NCBI GenBank assembly: GCA_025345505.1
Contig: JANVCC010000130.1
Span: forward strand, 8,382,522 to 8,446,521
Source of the DNA: Todiramphus chloris collaris
Lineage: Eukaryota; Chordata; Aves; Coraciiformes; Alcedinidae
Direction: 5' to 3'
Length of the DNA stretch: 64,000 bases
Both the position numbers and the translations under genes were made by a program. The notes under the pieces were generated by a model that made no database searches, had not been told where the DNA came from, and saw only the letters and a program-made list of their open reading frames with translations. Each line of letters opens with the position of its first letter. The stretch's first letter is position 1. Positions 49,185-62,410 of this stretch are shown one piece after another.

Positions 49185-49330
49185 TCAATTGAACTTCCTG
49201 GGTTTTCAAAGAACGTCTTTAAATAGCAAGGCAACAAATAACAATGCAGCAGTTATTAATGGCTCGTTAGTGCATCCCCTGCTTTTATTCATAAATACAG
49301 CGTGGGTGCTGCTTGGGCAGCCCTCCCACG
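49185..49330. promoter_or_regulatory. Candidate conserved non-coding block with SOX-like sites
   Basis: It contains AACAAA (about 49233) and AACAAT (49240-49245), both SOX-type cores, then TTATTAATGG and TTTATTCATAAATAC, with some CpGs kept. It looks like a developmental enhancer core by texture, but this is unverified. Confidence 0.2.
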
Positions 49331-49562
49331 GTGTGTCGCAGGGCACGTGTGTCCTGGCAGCCAGGCTGGAGCCCACTGTCCTGGTCTGGGTTTCTCTTGG
49401 TGTGTCTCTCTCATGAACACCCCGGCTTCCATGTAATATGGCCGAGCAGGCTGTCTGGAGAGACGCCTGAAAATAAACCACATTTCTCTCTGCTGTTTCC
49501 TGAAGAAAAACAAGTGTGCTAGGTTAGTCCCCACCTCAGTGCACCAAAAAGAAAAAAATAAA

Positions 49563-49583
49563 GGGGGGGGGGGGGGGGTGGGG
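49563..49583 (+). repeat. Poly-G tract (G16 T G4)
   Basis: Sixteen consecutive G, one T, then four G. It can fold into a G-quadruplex. It is followed by purine-rich sequence to about 49620. Long poly-G runs are rare and are also prone to sequencing error, so the exact length is uncertain. Confidence 0.85.
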
Positions 49584-49624
49584 AAGAGGACAGCAGTGGA
49601 AAGGAAGAGGAAGGATGATGGCAT

Positions 49625-51685
49625 GTTTTCTTGCTTGCCTGAAAGCAGGGGCTGCTTTTGACCCCTGGTTGAATTTGTCTGTGTTGGAGCCAGTGAGAGA
49701 AGGATGCTTCTGCGGGGCTGCTGTTGCCATGGAGACCATCAGAGACAAAGAGGCAAAAGACTGCCGGAGACCATGACTTCTGAATTAAAACCAGGGTATT
49801 CCTGCCCTCCGCACTCCCATAACACAATTCCCACTGGTTTTTGCTCTTCACAGGCTGTGGGTGTAGTAGCTCTGATGCAAAGGGGGAGGCAGTTCTTAAC
49901 TTATCTCATGGAATGGTTATTTCCACACCTTCCACAACCCAACAAAACAAGTACAGCTTTTTTTGTCTCACACTTGATCCATAAAAAAAAAAAATAGATG
50001 ACGACTATGTGAAATTGCTCTTGCCACCCTCAAAACTCTCCACCCCCTTGGAGACTAAAAGGAAATATCATTTTAATTCAAACTATCGCTTTCAGCTCCA
50101 GTGGGTGGGTGGAGGTGGGTGAGAGATGAGTTTCTAATTTCTTTCTCTGTCATCAAAAATGAGCGTCTGGATCTGCAGCTAACAAAGTCTGTTACCTGCC
50201 TCTTTGTCGGGTGTGTTTGGGGAAAGAGGAGGGAAGGAGGGGGGAGGTGGAACAGTGTATGTTTATCCTTTATTTCTTCTTCAACTTTATCCAAGAATTC
50301 CAATCATTGTAGAGAAGTTCTTGCTGTTCGGTTTGTTTTGCTTTTTTAAAAATCACATGTATTTTGCATGTATGCATCTTCTGTCATGGGCTGCCAGGGG
50401 CAGGAAGAACTAGGACTTGAAAAAACAACAGATGAAAGAGCAAAGTGACCTTTCAGGGTGCAGTAAAAATGGTGCTTTCTTTTTCCGTTTAGGCTTCTCT
50501 ACTGTTAGACCTTTCAACGTGTTCTCACTCCTTTGCCACAGAATATCCCAGATTGGGCTGTGGTGCTTGAATGCCAGGGCATAGGTGCAGTTCCTGACTT
50601 GTGACAAGGCTCCCCCTGAATACCTTCATTTCATCAGCATGCAGCATCCTGTAGGAAAGGATTTTAGTCTCAGCTTCAGTCTTCCTGAAGCTGCACTCTA
50701 CCAAGAGCCAGGCCTGGACTTCTCACCCACAGCTTCAGCCAAATGCACTATTCCAAACCCTGCTTCTCCTGTTTCAATCCCCACACCTGCACAGCTCGGA
50801 GTGGGTATTTCAGCTACCTGGTTGGTAGCATACACAGTAAATGCTTCATTAATGCACACCACTTTAATCACTCTGAAGGCCCTGGCTCTAAAAGACCAAG
50901 GAGACAAAAAGATTGTTATACAAGAAGGTGAAATATTGAAGGTCAGAAATAGAAGTCTTCAAAGTCTTGCCCTGTTTTCCTAGGCCTTCAAATGGTTCTA
51001 ATTTTCCTTTCATGCATTTCTGACAGGACTAGCTCCAGTCCAGTCAAAATACCATATTTGGGTTGAGGTAAGATTTCCTTAATCTCTTTGAGATGTTTGC
51101 TTTTGTATTCCCTAATCTTCCTTTTCCTACCCACCCCCAGGAATCCCAATCCCAACTTTATCCCTGCAAGCTCTCTGCGGCCGTTGGTGGTGAGGAGATA
51201 ATCAGGATTGGTGACATTTGGTGTCTAATCCTCCCCACGGCCTTCCTCGGAGCTCCACTGTCCTGTAGTGGTTGAGAACATTTGTTATCTCCCAGGCGTG
51301 GGGCCCAAGCAGGAAATAAGTATTTTTAAGAGCCAGAGATGCATTTGTTATTGACATCTGTTCTGGATTTAATGAGGAAAATTAGAAAGGAGGAGTTAAG
51401 TTTCCCTTTTCTCCAGCAGGAGACCCCTTTACAGGTCCTTCCAAAGACATTGCTGAGCCTGTAGTAAAGGAGAAGGAAATAATTTACACACTGATAAAAA
51501 TCCATAACAGTTAAACACTGCTCCCCTCACCACCCTGCTCTCCTGCCTTCCCTTCTGCCTTGGTTGGTCAGTAATTTCTCCTTAGTGAAATGAGCAGTTT
51601 TCTGGTGAATCACAGGAATAATTTCTTCACCTTGACTCACCCACTGCTTTGAAATGCAGATCTTTCTCTGGCTTCCTCACAGAGG
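49625..51685. other. Non-coding stretch, no gene seen
   Basis: At 50585-50983 there is a 132-codon plus-strand frame overlapped by an antisense frame of 69 codons. Neither gives a known protein. A 9-bp stem (CAGCTTCAG / CTGAAGCTG, loop 5) lies at 50671-50693. There is an A-rich run near 49982-49993. No element is recognised. Confidence 0.5.
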
Positions 51686-51689
51686 TCCT

Positions 51690-51915
51690 TCTATAACTGT
51701 TTCTCTGTAATAAAGACTTACCAAAGAGCAAGATTGATGTCTGACATGATAATTCAATTGCTGGCTTTTGATGATCTATTAAATCAGCCTGTGATGTCTT
51801 CCGATCTGCCTCTTGCTGGAAGGAGCCCTTGCAGCAGTGGAATTGCTTGCTGCCTCCATTAGTTTGTAAATAACCTGTACATTTGGAGGTTAGTTTGGTG
51901 TGACGTTCTCTGGCT
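51690..51915. promoter_or_regulatory. Candidate conserved non-coding block
   Basis: Non-repetitive sequence with GATAATTCAATTG near 51748, GATCTATTAAATC near 51773 and CCATTAGTTTGTAAATAAC near 51857, a forkhead-like segment. Inference from texture and motif content only. Confidence 0.2.
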
Positions 51916-51919
51916 CAGC

Positions 51920-54900
51920 AGGTGGCCTGCACCATTGAGCCCATTTGATTTTTGATTTTTGAAGGTTTTAAGTCAGTAAGTATAATTGATAGAAGACTTA
52001 AAATTCCTCCTGACTTTTTTGTCCTTCCAAATGGGAAGTGTGGGAGTGAAACAATGAGTCCCTGCTCCCTGTCCTTGCCCCTTCGCTTGCTTCCCTTGTT
52101 CTATTGTTCCCATTCCTTTCCTTCCCCTCGCAACTCTGCTCTGATCTTCTGCTAGGGTGGGTTGTATTTTTTGTAAAAACCTGCCATCCAGAGATAGGCT
52201 ACTGGCTTGTACTCACAACTGTGAGATAAATGCCTTTGGGTAGCATCTCTGGAACAGATACTTTCCCAGTGCTGATGAGCTTGACAACAAGGAACACGCT
52301 GTGCTGATTCTTCCCCTTTCTAAGAGATAAATTCTGCCTTAACCTCGACATCATTTCTGTCTTCTACTTTTGAGAGAAGTTTGGGCTCAGGTTTGCATAT
52401 TGGTGGATGTTGTTTGAGGTCTGTCAGCATGGATGGAGTAGTTTGGGAAGGCTCCCATTTTCCCTTGTGAATTCTGTGGCTGGGAGAGCCCAGAATTGTC
52501 TTTGTTGCTGCAAGATGCAGGGTGAAGGCGTAGGAAGGTGTTTCCTGGCGTGCTGGTTATCCATGGTTTGGATGCAGAGTCAGTCTGAACCCAGAAAGGT
52601 GATTAAGGGAGACACAATGTGGTGTGCATGAAGCTGCATTACATCCAGGGCCATATCGCTTCTACCAAGACAGCAAACACTGAGGTGTCTCTGCAGTGTT
52701 CTTGGACTTAGGGGTAGTGGGGAAGTGATTCTGTATGGATCAGTTGTGGATCCAGCTGGTTTTTGAAGCTCCAGCCACTCCAGACCCAGCTGGGCTCCAC
52801 ATGAAGCTGACACTGGAGGCATGGAGAGGTTCCATCCTCTGCTTGGTACAAGGATTCCTGGCACCAGGAACACTGTGAACCATGACAGAGGTACACCCCA
52901 CCCCAGAGGCTGTGTGGCAAGTAACCTGGTGAAGGAAGGATAACATTCGTCTGGATTTAATAACCATTTGAATTTAACCTGGCTCCATACAGAGACTTTG
53001 GGATGTTTCTGTATCTTATTCCTGACTGATTTAGCAAGAGTCATTTTGTGTTATCTGAGATAACCCAGTACCTCCCCCTTTACTCCTGGTAGCAAAACAT
53101 TGACTGTGGTGCAATTTCTATGCTGGATCATAGAACCTGAATGGCCTCATCACCAATTAGGAATGAAAAGTGTCTCCTCTTTGGCAAGTACATCATGACT
53201 GCATTTAGTTCTCATTAAATTATCTAAGGAACAGAGGTGATATTGCTGATACGTTACAATGTGGTAGACAAGTGAAAGACCCCATTGCAAATAAAATAAA
53301 TCTGCCAGACAATTTCACTTGCAGTAACTGCTTCTGTGCTCCACTACTAGGTCTTGAGGAGAAGTTGCCATTGATGGGAGCTAAGGATGTGTGTTTGTGG
53401 GATGTATTGATGTTCTTTTGGGCTGAGACTGAAATTATTGAACTCACTGTGCTCAGTTAAAGTGTGAATTCAAGATCCCAGAGGCCTGTGTCCTGACTCA
53501 CAGGGCCATCTCTTTTCTGTAAAATAGCTGTTGACAAAAATTCCCCACTCATATCTACCTGTCTTCAAAGAAATATCGTTTGCAACTTGTATTGAAACAT
53601 TTAACTTGTCAAGTAAATAGGTTGTATTGAATGGAAAATAGTTTGATGCTGTTTTTTAGTGGTTGTGTTGTGCCATGAGAAGTAACTTCCTTTCTATGTG
53701 CGATGCCTCCTGCAATGCTACTAGAAATATGGAAATTCTCCATGATATTAACCCTGAAGATCTGAAAACGGTTGTACTGTGAAAGGAAAATGGTAAGCTT
53801 GTAGGATTCTCCATGTGGTTAGACAAGTCCCTGCCTATAGGACAAACCTTATTTAGGGTATAGGTTTATGGTTTATTTAGTCTTTCTGAACGAAACGCTA
53901 ATAAGATGAATTTTAAAACGACATGTTAGGGATTTGCATCAGTTCAAATAGGACAGAATTTGCTGTGATATTTCTATCCCTCTCCTTCTTTAGCTATGTT
54001 GCCAATTAGGGCTAATTACAAGGGACTGACTCACCACTCCATTACTGCTCAGGTTTATACCACTGTAGCTACCACTGAAGTGAATCAGGCTGTGTGGCTG
54101 CATCAGCCCTGCCCTTGTTCTCCTGCCTCCTACTCAGCTCTCTTTTTCTTCATTATCAGATGCCATGTGCCTGCCTTCCTTCACTCTTTCCCCCCAACTC
54201 ACCTGCCTGTGGTCTTCTCTGTTAGGCTTCCTTTTGCAAAGCCCTTTTCCCTGGTAGTGCTGCCTGCCAGACTTTGCAGGAATTTAACGTTTCATTGCTT
54301 TGTCTGGGTTGCGGTTGTTTTTCATTCGTCATTATTTTTGCAAGATTGTCATAAAGACCATTTGTCAGACTCTAGGAGAGATCTGTGCAGGCAATAGGAT
54401 AGAAATTACACAGCTTGGGTCAGTCCCTACCAAGCCCCAATTGCAGGGCAAGAGAGAGAGGTTTCGCAGCGGGAAGCTGAAAACCTTTCTTATTTCACAC
54501 ACAGTCCTTCAGCATATTTTCAAAGAGCCTTGCCTTGCATAGCATCCTCTCATGTTTCCTTTTGATATTCTCACTTCCCGCCTCATATTTTATTCTACCT
54601 TCATATCAAGGCTGTGTGTGGTGCCAGCTCATTCTGAGCTGTCATTACAGTAGCTGCAGAGCTGACACCACAGGCCAGTATTTGTTGTTTTGATCGCTGA
54701 TTTTAGGTTACAGAAGTAAGTTAGTAGTGTTGGATGGCAGGTCTGCTGCTAGTTTGTGAGGAGTACTTTCTTAAGGATGCTTCTCAGGTGTGCACTCTTC
54801 AGGACAGCTGAAGAAGGGATCAGGACATACATGAGGAGGCATACTTTGCCTCCTCAGCTCTTTCAGGGGATAATTGTTAGGGCTGCAAGATGCATGTGCA

Positions 54901-56315
54901 AACTGGAGCTGATCATGGTTTCTTCGGCAAAGTCAAAACAAGAAAACGGTGCATTCCAACTACATAAATGCGAGACAGGAGGAGAGCAGGGGCAAGCAGC
55001 ATAAAAGTGAGTTCATGTCACCTACCTACCTACCAGCTTAGAAAGCACACTGTATGATGTTCTTATCCAAGCATTCAAATTAGGGTGGAAGTAGCATTTA
55101 GCCTCTTGTGATACATATTCAGTTGAGGCCCACTTCAGCTGGACTACAGCAGGACTTGTTATTTGTCTTGGACTAGGTGTAATTTGTAACATCAACCACT
55201 TCTCACCTACTGCACCACAGGTTTTCTCAGTCTCCTTCACAACTGTAAATCGTATTTTAGTATTGAGAGTGGCTTGTGGGTTACTCCTTCTGATTTGCCA
55301 TCCTGCACAAGGTCCCCCAATTACTGAAGAACAGACTATTTCCTTATGACAGCAGCAGAAATTGCCCACCGAGGAAAAAAGCAATTTCAGGAGGTCATGC
55401 ATTGTAATTTTAGGTGGAGGGCATGTGCATTTTGTGAACAGGCAGCTCTTTCCAAACAGAGCTGATGCTCAGCAAGACACACATGGTTTGTGGCACCTCT
55501 CTGGGGAATTTGTGTGCTGGAGTTTGCCACCCTGCGCAGTAGTGTCACAGCTGGAATTCCGTGGTTTTGGGAGACTCGCTCAAAAGCCAGGAATAGAAGC
55601 GATATTCACTCTAGCACTGAGAAGTGAAGCGCTGCAGCGGCAAGGGAGTCCCCAGGCTAGAGTTAGAAATGCTACAGCTGCTATTCTTAACCACTTAAAC
55701 TCAGCAAGATCCAAGGGCCAGGCTTCAAGAGAAATCCACATTGAAGGGCCTGGTTCCCTTTTGAACTGGTCTGGACTGAAAACAGAGCTAACTGTTTTGA
55801 AGTGGATACAGCTAAAATAGTCAGGGGAACAGTACTGAAAGCTTACTCTATTAATTGCACCAATGTATCAATGCAAATTGTATACTGAAAAGTCACCAGT
55901 ATCTCATTTAACACAAATTCCAGGTATGGAAAACCACAGACTGTATTACAGTTTCCACTCTCGAAAGCAAACTGGCTCCAGACCCAGCCTGAAGGTCTTT
56001 GACCAAGCTTGTCAGTCTGTCCTGCTTAATACCTACCTACTACCCAGGGATGAGTAAGTGCTTAGAGATGCACAGACCCAGCGAGACAAGAAGCTTGTTG
56101 GTGGATGTCCCACCCCTGGGTAGGACTTCCCAGAGCAGCTGGCTGGAGTAGTTCCCTAAGGAGAGCATAGTGAGCCTTGGGAAGGCAGTTAGGAGTGGAC
56201 TTATCCTGCAGGGTGAACTTCGGTGCTTAAAGGTTTCTTGGCTTGTCCACCAGCAGAGATACGTTCTGCAGAGAAAGGAAGGGTGCTCTACATGACTGAC
56301 TGGGCAGAGAAAAAC
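51920..56315. other. Non-coding stretch, no gene supported
   Basis: The longest open frames are 154 codons on the minus strand (52580-53044), 152 codons on the plus strand (55362-55820) and 133 codons on the plus strand (53996-54397, pyrimidine-rich). None has a recognised domain or convincing splice sites. A short CTAC triplet repeat lies at about 55021-55033. No transposon is recognised. Confidence 0.5.
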
Positions 56316-56320
56316 CTTTT

Positions 56321-56340
56321 TTTGTTACGTATGTAACAAA
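56321..56340. repeat. Palindrome, 8-bp arms, 4-base spacer
   Basis: TTTGTTAC and GTAACAAA flank GTAT. The centre contains TTACGTA, close to the PAR-bZIP/E4BP4 site TTACGTAA. It lies 160 bases before the double hairpin. Confidence 0.75.
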
Positions 56341-56499
56341 TGGGTGCTGAGCACGCACACAGGTTCGGCCTTGGTCTGGAAGCAGGATTGTGTGTTTGCA
56401 TGATGGTTACCCCGATGGTAAGCTGGTTGGATCTATATAGAGCTAAACAGGGCCAACTATGTCACTGCACCACTGTCCTGTAGGTCTGCAATTCAAGTG

Positions 56500-56526
56500 G
56501 TCTACTTCCAGGTAATTGAAGTAGAC
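56500..56526. repeat. Inverted repeat, 9-bp arms, 9-base loop (first of a pair)
   Basis: GTCTACTTC (56500-56508) and GAAGTAGAC (56518-56526) are exact reverse complements. Two further G-T pairs could extend the stem outward if it were transcribed. It lies five bases before a second, stronger hairpin. Confidence 0.8.
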
Positions 56527-56531
56527 TGTGC

Positions 56532-56558
56532 CTTTCTAATGACCTTGTCATTAGAAAG
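56532..56558. repeat. Perfect hairpin, 12-bp arms, 3-base loop (second of a pair)
   Basis: CTTTCTAATGAC (56532-56543) and GTCATTAGAAAG (56547-56558) are exact reverse complements around CTT. The arms are too short for a microRNA precursor. No T run follows as in a Pol III terminator. It may have arisen by quasi-palindrome template switching, or it may be a structured element. Confidence 0.9.
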
Positions 56559-56559
56559 A

Positions 56560-58290
56560 ACTGGAGATGGAACTCCTTCCCCAGTTGTATGGTCTAGTTA
56601 AGGCATTTACGTAGGATTGGTCCCTCCTGTGAGCAGGGAACTCTCAGTCTCACTGCGTAGTGGGGATCCTCACATTCATGCACTCAGAGGAGGGAATACC
56701 TGTTCTTTGCCAAAAAAATGATGATGGCATGTGTGTGCATAATATATAGCTATTTAGCAACCGGAAAACTGCTGATTTTGAACTTGCTCTCTTGAAGTTG
56801 TGTGCAAATATAATTTCAGTTTGCATTTTAGGCAGTTTACAAAGGGCAGGGCCAACCACTTGTATAGTGGCTTTTTGTCTGCTGCAAGTCATGGTAACTA
56901 ACCAGATTATCCTTTTGTGATAGAAGGGATTTACAGAGTGGGAAAACCAAGGTAGTTGTAAATGAGTTAACTTTTTAAGAGAGATAGGACATGCCGGATC
57001 CTTTCGGTATTATCTAAAGAAGATCACAAATTTGGTCTTTGGAATTTGGTTCATCTTAATAGGACACAGCAGGGTAATTTCAATGAGACTTTTGAGAGCA
57101 GTTTTACAATCGGAGGCTTCCATCTCTGAAGACCTAAACTGGAACGATAAAAGCAGTTGTTTTAATGCACCCACAGGGTGTGATGCTGTTATGCTAATTT
57201 GCACCACAATGCCAAAGACTCTGCTTTAATAATGTCTTAGTTAGACCAGTGGCTTAGTAACTGCCTTTTAAGATGCAGTGGATAAATCAGGGGTTTGGGA
57301 GCAAGTAAAGCAAATTAACTTTGTCAGTTTATCCTTGAGCAGAGAGTACCGCTACTCTTTGCACTCAGCTTCAGAGGTGGGGAAACTTGGATGAGGAGAA
57401 ATAGTCAAAATGGAAAATTGAGTGTTACTTACATGTGCTTTACAGACTCTTCTTGTCATGCTTGTCAGTAACAGAAGACTGATTTATTCTCTCTTCTGTT
57501 TAACTCCAGGCAATATAATCATCACTGTAGTCATGATGTGTCAATGCCATCTTCTTTATTTTTCATCATTCTCAGCAAAGAGACCATTGTCATTGAGACC
57601 AACATCTTCCTCTCTTCCTCATGCTTCTCCCAACACAATGTGGTCAGAAGGCAGAACATGATGTCTGGAAGCCAGAGGAATTTGATTCAGAGATCACAGA
57701 GACTATTCCTTCCTTACACTCTCTTTTCAGGAGCACTGCATCCCAGTGGCAATCACAGCAGGAATGATGGTGATACTGCTGAAAATAAAGGCTTTTTATT
57801 TTTTGTTGAGTTTGGTGGTAACATTTCTAGAATCCAATGGGAGCTCTAAGAAATTGCTTTTTTTGTGTTCTCTTCCAGTTTTTTTTTCCATTAGACACTC
57901 CATAACGTATGGGTAGGTGTATCCAGTTTTCCACTGCTGACCACTGTTCCTCCAGCTGCAAGTGATCATTAAAGTCTCTTCAGCTACATCTGCCGAGGAA
58001 AGGGGCCGGCAAGTCTTTGTAACCAAGGGACTGGGATAAAGCTGAGTTGTACCTACTGGCTTGTAGGTACATATACTTCATATTCTAGGTGCTAGGGACA
58101 TAACTTGGGCGCAAGGGGAGGACTATGGTCCACAGCCATCAAGTGCAATTCAGAGCTACCTGGAGTTGCTAAAATTATGATAAAGCTATAGACAGATTTA
58201 GAGAAACTCGTTTGACGAGTCTTTCAGCTATGCACAGCAGTTTTTCTGGGACAAACTGTGGATTGCATATCTCTGGAGTGCAGGTGTCCT
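56560..58290. other. Non-coding stretch, no gene seen
   Basis: Open frames up to 103 codons (57538-57849, plus strand), unrecognised. No element is seen. Confidence 0.5.
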
Positions 58291-58292
58291 GT

Positions 58293-58328
58293 ACACTCCC
58301 TTGTTGCATTACACTCCCTTGTTGCATT
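58293..58328. repeat. Perfect tandem duplication, 18-bp unit, 2 copies
   Basis: ACACTCCCTTGTTGCATT occurs twice in direct succession without mismatch. A recent local duplication. Confidence 0.95.
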
Positions 58329-58329
58329 A

Positions 58330-61300
58330 TTGACCATGTTTTTTGGAAGTGATTCCTTTCCCTTCTTGTTTGTTTCAGGCTTCTTGCAATGATCACTTTC
58401 CATATAGTGCATTACTTGACCTCAGTTCTTTTGCAAATTGTCAGATGCCAACATCACTAAAGTGCAAGTTGCACTGGATAGCATTTCTGCTGGCCCTTTG
58501 AGCAGTATGATCATGGACTGAATGGCATGGACAGGGAGATAGTCCATAAACTTTGGTGTTGGCATCTCCAGTTGATGGTACAAGCATATTAACAAAGCAA
58601 AGGTTATAATGATGGCATCTGAGAGTCACAGGAAAAAGGCCTGGATCAGAACCTGACTGGCCAGGCAGGCCATCACCCTGCACGGAGGCAGGACCTGTTC
58701 TGTCACCAGATGTTTGCATGACTTGTTCTGCCTGGAAGCTCTGCAGTCAGCATAGACAATCCATTCCCATGATGAGCACCCACTGGAGACAGTTTCCTAA
58801 GGTCTTGCTCACCACAATCAAACCAGACTTGTTTCTTGTCCTGTTCCCTGTGACCAAGTAGAGCTGCTTATTGCCTGTCTTTCTGTAGTCACCTTTCACA
58901 TATCTGAAGACTTATGTATCTCCTTCCAGCTTCCTGGAGACTAAGCACCCTGCATTCCCTTCAAACTCTGACCCCCTTGGTCGTGTTTTCCAGATGTTCA
59001 ATCACCACTTTTGCTTTCCTGTTACCTGTGATATGCAGATGGCGGTCTTCTATCTCTAAGGCTGTCAGCATAGTGTTTCTCACCAGCATTATCTCATGTG
59101 AAATAAGACACGAATAAAGCAACACTCTGACCCACAGCATCTCTATGCTTCTCTTGAAGGAGTGAGGGTCATTATTGTTGCCTAATGAACATTGGTTTTA
59201 ACCCAGATTGCATCAGTCCCTCTTTGCCGTGCATTGCTCACCACCGTGTTAGTCATCAGAATTGGAGAGAAACAAGGTCTCAAGTGAATAAGCTTCTTGG
59301 CTCTGTTCTTATGGACTCCTGGGAGATCATGATTTATCTTCCATATGATACTGAGGACTAGCATCTGTGAAAGATGAAATTACATGAACAACAAAAGGAC
59401 AGATTTGTCATTGCATAGTTACCTCTTCCTATGTAAGTGCATTTGAGAATACTGGGCTGGGTTGTTAGAATTAAAGAAAAGAAATTGATCTTAGTAGTAG
59501 GACTAGTAGGTGTATAAAACTAATTAGTTAAAAAAGGAACATGAAAGCTTTGAAACCATAACCCAGAGAAACACAGTGGAGATTTAGTCCTCAGCTAGGC
59601 TGCCAGTCTTGTCTTTTGCCTCCTTGGCAAATGTTGTCTGTTATTTGAGGTTGTGACCCCATAACTTTAATGCAAGTAACAGTGTTAATAAAGGGTTCTC
59701 AAATGCTTATTTGCAGAGACTAAGACTTTGCTGGAATTCATCTGAGTGTTGTTATTTTGGAACTACCTAGAGAAAAGCTACAGGAAAGTTCCATGTTTCA
59801 GGACAGGAGAGTAGCATTAGGGTAAAAGCTGGAGTAGAAATTCGCTTAGAATTTTGGGTGCTTTAACAAAATGTATGCAAAAGTGTGCTGTGCTGTGTGC
59901 GTGTGTGGATGCGGGGAGCAAGAGCTTGACTCAGGAGAGAAAGAAACAGGGGAGGAAGTGAGGAAATTGGCACTTGGTGCCAGTTGTATTTCTGCTGCAG
60001 TCTTCTGTTTTCCAGTCAGAGGATTTTATACTAGATGGGAATGTGGCATGCACAGGAATGAAACAGCCACCAATGGGGAGAAAAAGAGAAGCTGAAAGAG
60101 AGAAAAGGAGAAAGATTATTGTTCCCTGTTGTGGAAAGGGGGAATGATAAGCTTGCTTTCTTAAAAAATGATTTCATCTGTGAAACTGTTCAGTTTCAGT
60201 ACAGAATTTATTCCTTACATGTATGGATGGTTTCTGTCCTCTCATTAACCCAGTCCACATGTCCCAGATGGCCATAGTCAGTACTCTGTGTTTTGGTTCC
60301 TTCACTACCTTCAGAGGCAACCGAGGGTTAACATTTCCTTCTCTTACATCTACTCCTTGCCTCTCCAAAGATTTTGAAAGACAAGTTTTGCAGAGGGCTC
60401 CCATGCCAGCAGAGAGCTCAGCAGTAATGGAATTTGCAGGTAATGAAACTACATCAGGGAGAAATCACCATGACAAACAGGAGCCAGGTTAAAGTACTGG
60501 ATGATTCTGGTTTTTCCTCAGTCGTCCAGTGTCAGTGGCACCATTGTGCTGGTACTGTACTGTAGCCATAGGTGGCCCTTTACAGAGGTACCAGAAAAGG
60601 TGCCTGCTCTGAGGGGCGAGCAGCTTGAGCCTCAGTGGCCCGTTGGGTATTGCACGGAGAAGACAAAGCCAACAGTGCACATCCCAGAGCACTGTGGGGA
60701 TGGGGCCCCTCCTGGTGTCACATCCCTATGGGCACTGCTGATCTAACAGAGGGAGGAAAAGTCCAAGAAGGAAGGAAGGACAGCGCTGTTTGTTGTAGGA
60801 GTCCTCTCCATCCTGTTGTGTCCTCAGCAGCCTTCGGCTTTCCCATTGCAATTCTCTCCAATGCTTCTGGTGATGGGAGGTCATGCAGCCCAGGGTAATA
60901 AAGCAGTGTGCTTGTCTCAGTCTCTCACCACTTTACAGCCAGTAGTGCATTTGTGATGAAGTGCCAGTAGGTGCCACTAACCACTGTAGAGGCTAAATTG
61001 CTTGTCTGTCTTTTTGTAGGTCTTATTCAGAGAAACCTTCTTTGTCTTGGTTTGTGAGGGGCTACACGTCTGGGATCAGAAGCGCCCAGGCTCTGTCCCC
61101 AGTGACTTTGCAGTTTTGTGTGTCTGATACGTGTAATGTTGGCGATAATGGTGACATGCCAGAAAGCTATAGGTTGCTTGGGAGGGCAACTCTGCTCACA
61201 GAGCAGTCTATACGCCTTCTTGTCTGGTGTAGACTCAGTGCTCATTCACCCGGGTTCAGCTCTGGTTTTTGAGGAGGTGGGATCTGTGAATATCCCGGTT

Positions 61301-62405
61301 CAAAAGGCACTACAGCAGCGAGCACAAGAGTCACGTGCAGCAAGCTCAGTCATAGCATCTGTGTTGTTCCTCTGACAAATTCGCTTACCTTGTCTGCTGA
61401 TCTGGGTGCAAGTGGAAGTGGCTTAGAGGCAGAATCCCCTGGGTGAGCTCGTCTAGCTTCAATCTGGTAATTTTTCATGTGTGGAAAAGCCAGCGGATCA
61501 ATGTAGGGTACATCAGGTCAAGCTCCTCCATCATGGGAAGTCTGAGGACCTTTGGTTTCCTGAACTTGCACACTCGTACATCACAGCTGTCTCCTCTGAC
61601 CTTCACCTTCTTTCCAAGAAAAACTTTCACTCTTTGTCCTGACAGTGCAAGGAAGGGCAAAACATGGCTCTCTCTAATTTTGTTCTTATTTGCTTTATCT
61701 CTTTCACCCCTTCTCCTCCCCAGGGTGAAAAACAGAAGACATCTGATAGATGTCCAGTAACTAATTTGTGTAGGGTATTTTGTTTTTAAAATTCCTCTGT
61801 ATCTCCTGCCTTGATTACATATTACTCAAGGGGGTGTTTTCTGTTATTTAACATCTACGTCTTGAAGAGGGCTCACAGAAGCTTTACTCATTTGTTTAAC
61901 CAGGAAATAAATTGAAGTAAGCCGCCAAATTATTTTTGATACAAATAAAATTGTATTTTAAAATAAAACTTTTATTAACTCTTTCTCTTTTGTACTGTCT
62001 TTCTCCTATGCAGTTTATAAATCCCTGATATAATCTCTTCTTTCCTTATGTTTTGAAGGCTTGTAGGAGAGACCCGACTACCTTGTCTTTTATTTCCATT
62101 TGAAGGCCTCTATAAAATTGCACGTTACAATATATGGTGCCCTTCTTGTATAAATGTTTATAATCTGCTTTATGGACCTTGACACCATCCAGTCCTCATA
62201 TTCCCTTAAGATAGGTGTTGAAATTAAATTGCCTGCAAACGCTTCTTTATTTTTGAAGCTTTTCTTTAGGGAAAACTTGTTTATTCTTTGCATTTGCTTA
62301 ATTTTTGTTACGCTGTTTCTTTTCCTTCACATTCAAATGGCATAAACCGGTAGCTCTGTTTCCTCCAGCTTTCAGCTGGAAATATGGAGGAACAGACCTA
62401 TTGGT
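58330..62405. other. Non-coding stretch, no gene seen
   Basis: Frames up to 105 codons (61443-61760, plus strand) and 92 codons (58441-58719, minus strand) have no recognised domain. A purine-rich tract lies at about 60074-60115. The part at 61760-62340 is strongly AT-rich. No transposon or RNA gene is recognised. Confidence 0.5.
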
Positions 62406-62410
62406 TTATC

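Noticed and set aside
52580-53044. 154-codon minus-strand open frame
   Set aside because: Its length is within chance expectation and there is no recognised domain. It overlaps other minus-strand frames, as expected for random sequence.
55362-55820. 152-codon plus-strand open frame
   Set aside because: The composition is not badly biased, but several frames of this size are expected by chance. No homology is recalled and no splice sites are convincing.
58440-59370. Possible degenerate coding remnant of a retroelement or pseudogene
   Set aside because: Reading all three plus frames gives frequent stops and no reverse-transcriptase, integrase or other recognisable motif.
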